DNA of 6,184 nt from Bacillota bacterium (GTDB lineage: Bacteria; Bacillota; Dethiobacteria; Dethiobacterales; Dethiobacteraceae), in NCBI GenBank assembly GCA_024650095.1, contig JANKMV010000130.1, positions 1 through 6,184 on the forward strand. The letters run 5' to 3'. The translations under genes and the position numbers were made by a program. Below are positions 1 through 5,588 of the stretch, in pieces (position 1 is the first letter of the stretch; every line of letters starts with the position of its first letter). The notes under the pieces were generated by a model that saw only the letters and a list, made by a program, of their open reading frames with translations, was not told the origin of the DNA and made no database searches.

Positions 1-1
1 A

Positions 2-229
2 GGTACTGCCTTACCCGAAATATTCAAGGAAGTGCGTTTGAATGATAGTGACAGCTATCTATTTACTGCGCTCGATGGCTATTCCGTTGAAATAAAACAA
101 GAGGATATCCAGCAAGGTCTAATCTATTTAAATGATGCTGGAGAAGTTACAGTGATGTTTGCGGGGTTGCCAAAGAATACCACCATCAAAGGGCTATTGT
201 CGATAGAGACAGTTGAAGTTGATTCGTAG
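2..229 (+). CDS. C-terminal fragment of a SUOX-fold (molybdopterin oxidoreductase-like) domain protein
   Basis: The frame is open from the window edge and ends at TAG 227-229, so 75 C-terminal residues are visible and the start lies upstream. A GTG at 32 lies inside this open frame and has no convincing ribosome binding site, so it is probably internal. The visible part has the pattern of the last half of a sulfite-oxidase-like Mo-cofactor-binding fold: a strand leading into ALDGYSVEI, an acidic helix start (KQEDI), a strand (GLIYL), a short hairpin, and a last strand ending IKGLLSIETVEV. The DGYS element recurs in the later proteins of this locus (VDAYT, DDGYS, DDGLS). There is no cysteine in the visible part. 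It ends 33 bases before the S-component gene and is probably in the same operon. It could also be the tail of a larger multi-domain surface protein like the one at 5589. The fold call is moderate and the function is unknown. Confidence 0.6.
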   Translation, partial: GTALPEIFKEVRLNDSDSYLFTALDGYSVEIKQEDIQQGLIYLNDAGEVTVMFAGLPKNTTIKGLLSIETVEVDS

Positions 230-262
230 CTAGGATTACTGAATACGGCAACGGAGGGTAAT

Positions 263-829
263 ATGGTGAGAAGGTTTTTATTACGTTTTACTATGTTTGA
301 TTTGGTACTGATAGCATTAATGGCCTGTTTGGGAATTGCCACCAAGCCTATAATTGTACCGTTAACTCATATTATTACAGGGCCACTCTTTATTCCTGGT
401 GGTGCGATAGCCGGTGGTTTCTACATGATGTGGATCGTTTTAGGTGCGGGCTTAGTTAGAAAACCAGGTACGGCAACATTGGTGGCAACAGTTCAGGCTA
501 TTATGGTGATTTCCTTGGGGATTTTTGGTACTCATGGTCTGATGAGCTTTTTTACTTATATACTTCCGGGTATAGCTGTTGACGTAGTGCTATTGCTATC
601 ACGTCATAAAGGCTGCTGCGTTGGTTGCTGTTTTGCCGCTGGTATTGCTGCCAATACCAGCGGTACCTTCTTGGTGAATCTGGTTTTCTTTAGACTGCCG
701 CTGATCCCGTTAGTGCTAAGTATATCAAGCGCTGCATTATCTGGAGGTCTCGGTGGTATTATTGCCCATGCTGTGCTCAGTCAGTTGAAAAAAACAGGGT
801 TTAGCAGCTTCCTTACCAAGGAAGTGTAG
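263..829 (+). CDS. ECF transporter S component, YkoE-like family
   Basis: An integral membrane protein of 188 residues, predicted to be the substrate-binding subunit of the energy-coupling-factor importer encoded just downstream. It is almost entirely hydrophobic, with about five to six membrane segments (roughly residues 12-33, 45-65, 71-88, 93-113, 119-141, 146-172). It resembles Bacillus YkoE (thiamine/hydroxymethylpyrimidine ECF S subunit) at a hydrophobic stretch followed by the polar turn VRKPGTA (65-71), and at SRHKG (113-117), where YkoE as I recall it has a similar basic turn before the next helix. The first helix carries the small-residue run ALMACLGIA (18-26), of the kind S components use to dock on EcfT. 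A CCxxCC cluster (118-123) is unusual. ATG 263 follows GGAGGG (253-258); GTG 266 is an equally plausible start one codon later. The substrate is unknown: thiamine-type precursors are the family precedent, but the neighbours point towards a pterin, molybdenum-cofactor or metal theme. Confidence 0.8.
   Translation: MVRRFLLRFTMFDLVLIALMACLGIATKPIIVPLTHIITGPLFIPGGAIAGGFYMMWIVLGAGLVRKPGTATLVATVQAIMVISLGIFGTHGLMSFFTYILPGIAVDVVLLLSRHKGCCVGCCFAAGIAANTSGTFLVNLVFFRLPLIPLVLSISSAALSGGLGGIIAHAVLSQLKKTGFSSFLTKEV
808..824 (+). repeat. Perfect 7-bp inverted repeat at the end of the S-component gene
   Basis: CTTCCTT (808-814), a 3-base loop ACC, then AAGGAAG (818-824). It lies inside the last codons of the S-component gene, just before its TAG at 827-829, and no T-run follows. 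It is therefore not a standard intrinsic terminator, but it could form an mRNA hairpin at the cistron boundary. Confidence 0.4.
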
Positions 830-851
830 TACCCCACCAGTAACAGGGGTA
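830..851 (+). repeat. Perfect 6-bp inverted repeat between S-component and SUOX-like genes
   Basis: TACCCC (830-835) and GGGGTA (846-851) are perfect complements around a 10-base loop. The repeat starts directly after the S-component stop codon and ends 12 bases before the ribosome binding site of the next gene. No T-tract follows. Together with the hairpin at 808-824 it could mark an mRNA stability or processing point. This is an inference from complementarity only. Confidence 0.35.
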
Positions 852-863
852 GTGGTAAATGCA

Positions 864-870
864 GGGGAGG
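864..870 (+). promoter_or_regulatory. Ribosome binding site fixing the start at 879
   Basis: GGGGAGG lies 8 bases before ATG 879. The frame is open further upstream from GTG 852, but that start would place this strong site inside the gene and put nine extra residues ahead of a normal MKK signal-anchor sequence. ATG 879 is therefore preferred. Confidence 0.75.
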
Positions 871-878
871 TTAAATGC

Positions 879-1385
879 ATGAAAAAGGTAGTAATACTAG
901 TTACCGTATTGATGGTTATTGTGGGAATTACTGCTTTCATAAACAAATCAAATTTGCATGAAAAGGCAACAAGTCAAGCGGATGCTATTTTACGTATTAA
1001 GGCAGATGATATTGAAACCGAAGTCGATTTTAATACCATCAAAGCATTAGAAGAAGTGGAGTTTGCTGCTGTGCTGAGAAGTAGCGGCAAGCCTGATGTT
1101 GACACTACATTTAAAGGGGTACAGTTAAAAGATATCTTAGACAAAATGGAAATAGATATAGCGGGAAAAGCACAAATTGTAACTAAGGCTGTTGATGCCT
1201 ACACAGTTGCGCTATCAATGGCTGAGGTGTTGGAAGATGACAACGTATATGTAGTTTATGAACGGGATGGAGCGAATTTAGAGACAAAAAAAGATGGTGG
1301 GTCCGGCCCCTATATGTTGGTTATCAGAAACGATCAGTTTGGGCAGAGATGGAATAAGTTCTTAATGGAAATCACATTACAATGA
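879..1385 (+). CDS. Membrane-anchored SUOX-fold (molybdopterin oxidoreductase-like) domain protein
   Basis: A 168-residue protein. An N-terminal basic MKK and a hydrophobic segment (about 4-20) act as signal peptide or membrane anchor. There is no lipobox cysteine, so it is probably tethered by the uncleaved helix, with the rest outside the cell. Residues 36-168 match the small Oxidored_molyb (sulfite-oxidase Mo-binding-like) pattern: strands ILRIKADD and TEVDF, the helix start FKGVQLKDIL (78-87), the VDAYTV strand (105-110), then GSGPYMLVI (141-149) and a C-terminal WNKFLMEITL. In true sulfite oxidases a cysteine ligates molybdenum; this protein contains no cysteine at all, so redox catalysis of that kind is unlikely. 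It sits inside the ECF operon between the S component and the ATPases, and its stop overlaps the next start (ATGA). I infer an exofacial accessory or ligand-capture role for the importer. The molybdopterin label describes the fold, not a demonstrated cofactor. Confidence 0.7.
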   Translation: MKKVVILVTVLMVIVGITAFINKSNLHEKATSQADAILRIKADDIETEVDFNTIKALEEVEFAAVLRSSGKPDVDTTFKGVQLKDILDKMEIDIAGKAQIVTKAVDAYTVALSMAEVLEDDNVYVVYERDGANLETKKDGGSGPYMLVIRNDQFGQRWNKFLMEITLQ

Positions 1386-2071
1386 ACAACCCCATAGAAG
1401 TTAATGATTTATCTTATCAATATGAGAACAATTCTCCAGTACTATTAAAAAAGGTTAACCTAACCGTATCTAAAGGAGAGATATTAGCTATTGTCGGTTT
1501 GAGTGGCATTGGCAAAAGTACACTTTGTTACTGTCTTAGTGGTATTATCCCTCACGTATACGGAGGAGTTATGGCAGGTGATGTTCTATTAAACGGGACA
1601 AATACAAAAAAGATGACTTTGCCCCAAATCGCCACCACACTGGGTATTGTTTTTCAAAACCCAGATAATCAACTATTCTCGCCAAGTGTTGAGGATGAAA
1701 TTGCTTTTGGTCCGGAGAACTTGTGTGTGCCACAAGGGGAGATAAAAACAAGAATAAACGAGGTATTAGCGACCGTGGGCATGGAAAGTTTTCGCCATGC
1801 TGGACCTCACCATCTTTCAGGAGGTCAGAAACAGTTAATTGCTTTGGCTTCGGTGCTCAGTCTGAAACCTGATATCATTATTTATGATGAAGCTATGTCA
1901 CAGATTGACGCTGCCGGGAAAGTGATGATTAAAGAAATGTTACTGAAATTAAAGAGTGAAGGCAAAACAGCTGTCATGGTAGAGCATGATTTTGATAATC
2001 TGGATATCGCTGACAGGGTGATGATGCTAAAGAATGGTACGCTTGTTCCCTATGAAGGTGCATTGACATAG
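1382..2071 (+). CDS. ECF transporter ATPase, first subunit (EcfA type)
   Basis: A cytoplasmic ABC ATPase of 229 residues that powers the ECF importer, expected to pair with the second ATPase downstream. All motifs are visible: Walker A GLSGIGKST (39-47), Q-loop FQNPDNQLF (91-99) followed by SVEDEIAFGPENL, typical of EcfA/CbiO proteins, signature LSGGQ (145-149), Walker B IIIYDE with catalytic Glu170, D-loop SQID (173-176) and switch His202 in MVEHD. The protein is slightly shorter than the usual ~270-280 residues of EcfA, lacking most of the C-terminal extension. ATG 1382 overlaps the previous stop by four bases, and only a weak GGAA (1367-1370) precedes it, so translation is probably coupled to the upstream gene. 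The family call is secure; assignment as A1 rather than A2 is not. Confidence 0.93.
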   Translation: MNNPIEVNDLSYQYENNSPVLLKKVNLTVSKGEILAIVGLSGIGKSTLCYCLSGIIPHVYGGVMAGDVLLNGTNTKKMTLPQIATTLGIVFQNPDNQLFSPSVEDEIAFGPENLCVPQGEIKTRINEVLATVGMESFRHAGPHHLSGGQKQLIALASVLSLKPDIIIYDEAMSQIDAAGKVMIKEMLLKLKSEGKTAVMVEHDFDNLDIADRVMMLKNGTLVPYEGALT

Positions 2072-2073
2072 GC

Positions 2074-2089
2074 TGCGAGGGGGAGCGCA
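2074..2089 (+). promoter_or_regulatory. Ribosome binding site within a small potential hairpin
   Basis: TGCG (2074-2077) and CGCA (2086-2089) can pair, leaving AGGGGGAG (2078-2085) in the loop. The purine-rich loop is the ribosome binding site for ATG 2092. The stem is only four base pairs, so any effect would be mild; it may even keep the site exposed. Confidence 0.3.
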
Positions 2090-2091
2090 AA

Positions 2092-2751
2092 ATGATCAAG
2101 CTGAATAATGTTAGCTTTGCCTACGAAAAAAATAAGATGATACTTAGAAATATTCATTTAGCAATAGAAGCAGGAACTTGTACTGTTTTAGTGGGGCCTA
2201 ACGGCGGTGGCAAGACAACCATTGGCAAACTAATGGCGGGCATTCTAAAGCCCTCTGTGGGAGATGTCATGGTGAATGAGTTAGATACCAGAACTGCAGA
2301 ACTAGCCGAGATAGGCAAGAAAATAGGTTATCTTTTTCAGGACCCCCAAAGACAGTTATTTGCCCCCACGGTTAGAGAGGAAATTGCTTTTGTAATGGAA
2401 CTACAGGGAGTACCGAGTGATCAGATTGATATTAGGGTTGAAAGGTATTTAGATAAATTCCAACTGAAGGCTCTGGAAAATTCTTTCCCTTTTCAGTTAA
2501 GTCGAGGAGAAAAACAGCGTTTGGCTATTGCCGCCATCATGGTGAATAATCCAGTTTTCTATATTTTGGATGAACCGACAACAGGTCTTGACTATGAACG
2601 AAAAAAGGTTTTGTCTGCGGTAATAGAGCGGTTGAGAGAGGAAGGCATTGGCATGGTTATCATCAGCCATGATCAAGCATTTGTAAAAAGACATGCCCAA
2701 CGAGTTATAACTGTGTCAGGGGGTGAGCTGCTTGATGATACTAGCAACTGA
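2092..2751 (+). CDS. ECF transporter ATPase, second subunit (EcfA type)
   Basis: A cytoplasmic ABC ATPase of 219 residues, the likely heterodimer partner of the preceding one. Motifs: Walker A GPNGGGKTT (35-43), Q-loop LFQDPQRQLFAPTVREEIAF (81-100), the EcfA/CbiO-type form, signature LSRGE (136-140), Walker B VFYILDE with Glu161 (155-161), D-loop TGLD (164-167) and His193 in IISHD. The signature has Arg in place of the first Gly of LSGGE; such LSRG variants occur in this family, but the site it completes may be less active than the other. As in the first ATPase, the C-terminal domain is short. The gene lies 20 bases after the first ATPase and its 3' end overlaps the EcfT gene by 17 bases, as expected for an A-A'-T operon. 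A canonical ECF assembly would have both ATPases bound to the EcfT coupling helices. Confidence 0.93.
   Translation: MIKLNNVSFAYEKNKMILRNIHLAIEAGTCTVLVGPNGGGKTTIGKLMAGILKPSVGDVMVNELDTRTAELAEIGKKIGYLFQDPQRQLFAPTVREEIAFVMELQGVPSDQIDIRVERYLDKFQLKALENSFPFQLSRGEKQRLAIAAIMVNNPVFYILDEPTTGLDYERKKVLSAVIERLREEGIGMVIISHDQAFVKRHAQRVITVSGGELLDDTSN
2718..2726 (+). promoter_or_regulatory. Ribosome binding site deciding the EcfT start at 2735
   Basis: AGGGGGTGA, embedded in the end of the second ATPase gene, lies 8 bases before ATG 2735. An in-frame GTG at 2723 falls inside this site and so cannot use it. ATG 2735 gives the N-terminus MILATDLDPRAK, with the usual EcfT LDPR motif near residue 10. Confidence 0.7.
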
Positions 2752-3478
2752 CCTCGACCCCAGAGCAAAACTATTTTTTGTCCTTGTCATATCGAGTTTG
2801 GCGGTTTTTCTGCAGAATACTTTTCTGTTATTGTTGGTTTTTATTGTTTGTTTAGGGGCTGTTGCAGCAACGGGTGGGAGTTTAGGAAATATGCTAAAAA
2901 AGTTTAGAAAATTTTTTGGAATTTTTATTGCGGTGGTACTACTACAAAGTATTTTTACTCAGCAGGGACAGGCAATCTTGCAACTGGGAGATATTACGTT
3001 GCTGACGGACTTTGGTCTAATCAGAGGGATGCAAACCATTCTGCGTTTTTTAATTATTATTGCCTCTGCTTTAGTCATGACAACGTCAAATTCTCGGGAG
3101 ATTATTCAGGGACTTGTGCAATGGAAGATTCCGTTCGAAATTGCTTTTATGGTTTCCATTGCCATCAGGTTTTTACCATTGCTGCGTGAAGAAGCAACCG
3201 ATATGCTTACGGCAATCCAACTTAGAGGGGTTAACCTTAAAAAGATACCTTTGCTGAAACGAATAAAAATGTATTCTTATTTACTACTACCGTTGATTTC
3301 TAGTGTGATGGTTAAAGCTCAGGAGCTTTCTGTAGCTATGGAAATGAGGGCATTTAGAGCATACCCCCAGAGAACTAGCTTGCGGGTTTTACAGCTTGGA
3401 CGAGCAGACTATCTTGTTATGGTATTGTGTACATTATTCTTTTTGACGGTAATGGTATTATACTTAATGTTGATCTAG
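2735..3478 (+). CDS. ecfT: ECF transporter transmembrane coupling protein EcfT
   Basis: A membrane subunit of 247 residues that transmits ATPase movement to the S component. It opens with the family motif LDPRAKLFF (7-15), followed by hydrophobic segments at about 12-27, 29-46, 60-75, 100-115 and 225-246. The long cytoplasmic coupling-helix region carries the two expected arginine motifs: AIQLRG (160-165) after the typical SIAIRFLPLLREEA (141-154), and AMEMRAF (201-207) after AQELSV. The second motif reads MRA where ARG is usual, but keeps the key Arg205. The length is near the usual ~250-270 residues. It overlaps the second ATPase gene by 17 bases and is followed after 13 bases by the MobB-like gene. 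Because only one S component is encoded here, this is probably a dedicated (group I style) transporter, although EcfT could also serve S components encoded elsewhere. Confidence 0.9.
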   Translation: MILATDLDPRAKLFFVLVISSLAVFLQNTFLLLLVFIVCLGAVAATGGSLGNMLKKFRKFFGIFIAVVLLQSIFTQQGQAILQLGDITLLTDFGLIRGMQTILRFLIIIASALVMTTSNSREIIQGLVQWKIPFEIAFMVSIAIRFLPLLREEATDMLTAIQLRGVNLKKIPLLKRIKMYSYLLLPLISSVMVKAQELSVAMEMRAFRAYPQRTSLRVLQLGRADYLVMVLCTLFFLTVMVLYLMLI

Positions 3479-3491
3479 GGAGGTAATTTAG

Positions 3492-4241
3492 GTGAAAGTC
3501 TTTTCTGTTTTTGGTATTACTCAATCCGGCAAGACCACAACCATTGAAAATATCCTGACGGAGCTCAAAAAAAGGAGATATACAGTGGGATCAGTGAAAG
3601 AAATTCACTTTGAGGAATTCGCCATTGATACAGAGGGATCCAATACAGACCGTCATAAAAAAGCCGGTTCTCAGCTTGTTACTGCCTGGGGGTATTACGA
3701 GACGGATATCCTCTATAACCGAAGAATCTCGCTAGATGAAATTTTAAAATTCTATGATTTTGATTACGTCGCCTTAGAAGGTGTTACGGATATCAGTGCG
3801 CCGAAGATCATTACTGCCCATAACACTCAGGAAGCAGATGAACGGTTCGATGATACGGTTTTTGCCTTTTCGGGTAGACTAGCAAACAGTCTGAAGGAAT
3901 ACAAGGGTTTACCGGTTATTAACGCAATAACGGAGCGGGAAAAGCTTGTTGACCTGATTGAAGAAAAAGTATTTGCACGACTCCCAGACTTTCCAGAGGA
4001 ATGCTGCGGTAATTGTGGTTTCTCATGTCGTGAGTTAAGCGGGAAAATACTGCGTGGTACTGCCCGACGTGAAGATTGCGTAATCGCCGATGGCAGTATA
4101 CGTTTAACCATTGATGGCATAGAGATTCCAATGGTACCTTTTGTTCAAAATTTGCTCCATAATGCTGTGACGGGTGTTGCTAAAGAACTCGAGGGCTACC
4201 GGAAAAACGGTGAACTTGTAGTAAAGATAAAAGGAAGCTGA
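3492..4241 (+). CDS. MobB-like P-loop nucleotide-binding protein with C-terminal Fe-S-type cysteine motif
   Basis: A cytoplasmic protein of 249 residues. Residues 1-165 resemble MobB, the GTP-binding partner of molybdopterin guanine dinucleotide synthesis: Walker A GITQSGKTT (8-16), the DTEGSNTDRHKKAGS segment (46-60), which parallels the D..GKDS..hr.AGA region of MobB, and strand DYVALEG (91-97) with MobB-type Glu-Gly, followed by PKIITA. Residues 165-196 start with LPDFPEECC and hold C172-x2-C175-x3-C179-x16-C196. This resembles the four-cysteine 4Fe-4S 'FeS' domain (C-x2-C-x4-C-x16-C), one residue shorter between Cys2 and Cys3; Cys171 is extra. The last 50 residues form a short domain including IDGIEIPMVPFVQN. 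The GTG start follows GGGAGGT (3478-3484). MobB-like fold and operon context suggest a role in cofactor or metal handling; a true MGD role is unproven, since bona fide MobB lacks this cysteine tail. Confidence 0.75.
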   Translation: MKVFSVFGITQSGKTTTIENILTELKKRRYTVGSVKEIHFEEFAIDTEGSNTDRHKKAGSQLVTAWGYYETDILYNRRISLDEILKFYDFDYVALEGVTDISAPKIITAHNTQEADERFDDTVFAFSGRLANSLKEYKGLPVINAITEREKLVDLIEEKVFARLPDFPEECCGNCGFSCRELSGKILRGTARREDCVIADGSIRLTIDGIEIPMVPFVQNLLHNAVTGVAKELEGYRKNGELVVKIKGS

Positions 4242-4245
4242 AGAC

Positions 4246-4935
4246 GTGTTTGATAAAGAGTTTACAGTTCAAAGAGATATTGTGCGTTTCGATAAAAAAG
4301 AAGAGTTTTACAGTAAAAAAAATGATGTCGCTCTTTTTAGTTTTATTGATTCGCGTCAGCAAACAAAAGAGTGGGTTGTTAAAAAATATTGCACCGGTAA
4401 GACAACAAAGGAAAAAGACATTTTAAACTATTTGTATGAAGGTGGTTTGGCGGTGCCAGAACTCATTTATGCCGGAGAAAACCATTTAGTCTTACAGTAC
4501 CTTAAAGGGGTAACACTGCTAGAGTGGCTAGAAAGGCAGGAGCAGCACTATGAAATCGGGCATGCATCACGGCAAACCATTGTAAACTGGGCGGACTGGT
4601 TTCTTTTATGTTATTCATTGTTAGAAAAAGCATATGGGGAGAGCATGATTTTGGGTGATGTTAACTGGAGGAATTTTATTTTGGCCGAAACTATTTATGG
4701 CTTGGATTTTGAAGATTGCCGTATAGGGAAGAGGGAAGAAGATATTGGGTGCCTATGTGCCTTTGCTTTGACGTACAATCCGTCCTTTACGCCTTGGAAG
4801 CTGAAGTTGGTTGCTGTTATACAAGATGTTTTTGAAGATAAGCTTTCTCTCTCATCCACGCTTATCTCTAGAGAGATGAATAAGGAACTTAGTAGAATGC
4901 AGGAAAGAAGAGATAGTAAGCTTCTGCTGCATTGA
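4246..4935 (+). CDS. Small divergent protein-kinase-fold protein (Bud32/APH/LPS-kinase-like)
   Basis: A 229-residue soluble protein with kinase-fold landmarks: strand and probable ATP lysine in VVKKY (44-48), helix KEKDILNYLYEGG (55-67), then VPELIYAGENHLVLQYLKG (70-88), typical of Bud32/aminoglycoside-phosphotransferase-like kinases around the hinge. The catalytic loop is LGDVNWRNFIL (136-146), with Asp138 and Asn143, and the metal site LDFEDC (153-158) has Asp154. EEDIG (164-168) matches the EDxG-type element after the metal loop in these families. The usual His of HGD is Leu136. The essential Asp and Asn are present, so activity is plausible; the phosphate acceptor is unknown and could be a small molecule. 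GTG 4246 sits 4 bases after the MobB-like stop, with AAGGAAG (4231-4237) spaced 8 bases away. The tight spacing suggests it works with the MobB-like protein. Confidence 0.7.
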   Translation: MFDKEFTVQRDIVRFDKKEEFYSKKNDVALFSFIDSRQQTKEWVVKKYCTGKTTKEKDILNYLYEGGLAVPELIYAGENHLVLQYLKGVTLLEWLERQEQHYEIGHASRQTIVNWADWFLLCYSLLEKAYGESMILGDVNWRNFILAETIYGLDFEDCRIGKREEDIGCLCAFALTYNPSFTPWKLKLVAVIQDVFEDKLSLSSTLISREMNKELSRMQERRDSKLLLH

Positions 4936-4997
4936 TTTTGGAAAGCTATGGAGATAGAGGTTTATCGAACAAATAAAAAAAGTAGAGGAGAATTAAA

Positions 4998-5486
4998 ATG
5001 AACAAGAAACTTTCTTTATGGGTATTGTTGTTGGTGTCTTTATTAGCAGTTAGCCTCGTGCTAGGTGGTTGTCAAGGAGACAAAGAACCGCAAAATGAAG
5101 GTGAGCCAGTTACGGCGTCGGAGTGGGAAATAAAGATTATATTTAATAGTGAAGAGGTTGTTGTTCCTATCGAAGATATTCGTGGTATGATTCAAACCAC
5201 AATTGAGGTAGAACGCGATGAAACTACTGCGTATACCGGCGTTATCCTCAAGGATGTTCTGGCACTAGCCGGTGTAACTGAAGCAGCTGTAGTGACTTTA
5301 GAAGCGGACGATGGTTATTCGGCCTCCCTAGAAGATGCTACTGCAATATTCTCTGATCAGACCATTTTGGCACTGCAAATTGATGGCGAAGACTGGGATA
5401 GTGATTCAGGTCCAATTCGCTTGGTCTCCACAGAAGCTTCCGGAAAAAGCTGGGTGGGACAGTTAAAGCTAATCACTGTAGAATAA
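4998..5486 (+). CDS. Lipoprotein with SUOX-fold (molybdopterin oxidoreductase-like) domain
   Basis: A 162-residue exported lipoprotein. The signal peptide is MNKK plus a hydrophobic core (about 6-21), with lipobox LGGC and lipidated Cys25, followed by a charged linker (26-40). Residues 41-162 are a compact Oxidored_molyb-like domain: EIKIIF and EEVVVPIEDI strands, YTGVILKDVLALAG (79-92), corresponding to the GVxLxDlL element, DDGYSASLED (104-113), then SGPIRLVS (137-144), matching the GP(L/I)RLV element, and a final SWVGQLKLITVE. The only cysteine is the lipidated one, so the molybdenum-ligating Cys of sulfite oxidases is absent. It is a paralogue in fold of the proteins at 2, 879 and 5589. 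GAGGAG (4985-4990) is 7 bases before the ATG. The 62-base gap from the kinase-like gene shows no convincing promoter; a terminator follows. I infer a surface ligand-binding or accessory role for the ECF importer. Confidence 0.75.
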   Translation: MNKKLSLWVLLLVSLLAVSLVLGGCQGDKEPQNEGEPVTASEWEIKIIFNSEEVVVPIEDIRGMIQTTIEVERDETTAYTGVILKDVLALAGVTEAAVVTLEADDGYSASLEDATAIFSDQTILALQIDGEDWDSDSGPIRLVSTEASGKSWVGQLKLITVE

Positions 5487-5513
5487 GCAATTTTGTTAAG
5501 CAACGGAAACTGC

Positions 5514-5553
5514 AGGAGAGAGAATACAGGAATATTTTCTCTCCTATTTTACG
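5514..5553 (+). terminator. Intrinsic terminator after the lipoprotein gene
   Basis: A 13-bp stem (5514-5526 with 5533-5545, one G-T wobble) has a 6-base loop CAGGAA and is followed by ATTTTACG. The stem is purine-rich on the left arm (AGGAGAGAGAATA) and ends in a short T-run of four. It lies 27 bases after the stop at 5484-5486 and 35 bases before the next gene, and plausibly ends the transporter operon's transcript or attenuates it. Confidence 0.7.
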
Positions 5554-5588
5554 AGTACATCAGTAATTATTGATTTGGAGGAGAACAG

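Noticed and set aside
230..262. Possible riboswitch (thiamine, cobalamin or molybdenum-cofactor type) ahead of the S component
   Set aside because: Only 33 bases separate the S-component gene from the preceding gene, too short for any of these RNAs; any leader RNA would lie upstream of the window.
852..878. GTG 852 as start of the SUOX-like gene
   Set aside because: It would put the strong ribosome binding site at 864-870 inside the gene and precede a normal MKK signal-anchor start at 879.
1882..1911. DEA instead of DEP in Walker B of the first ATPase
   Set aside because: DEA is common among EcfA/CbiO-type ATPases; catalytic Glu170 is intact.
2723..2734. GTG 2723 as start of EcfT
   Set aside because: The codon lies within the AGGGGGTGA ribosome binding site that is well spaced for ATG 2735.
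3827..4131. Open frames on the minus strand inside the MobB-like gene (and others at 124-345, 737-946, 1569-1751, 2497-2700, 4180-4362, 5567-5794)
   Set aside because: They lie antisense to genes with clear family motifs, are short and of unnatural composition, and lack recognisable domains or ribosome binding sites.
4837..4866. Inverted repeat GATAAGC/GCTTATC and nearby TCTCTAGAGAGA palindrome
   Set aside because: They lie inside the kinase-like coding region, with a 16-base loop and no T-run; chance is the simpler explanation.
4936..4997. Possible promoter ahead of the 4998 lipoprotein gene
   Set aside because: I found no pair of -35 and -10 boxes with acceptable spacing in this 62-base gap; co-transcription with the upstream operon is simpler.
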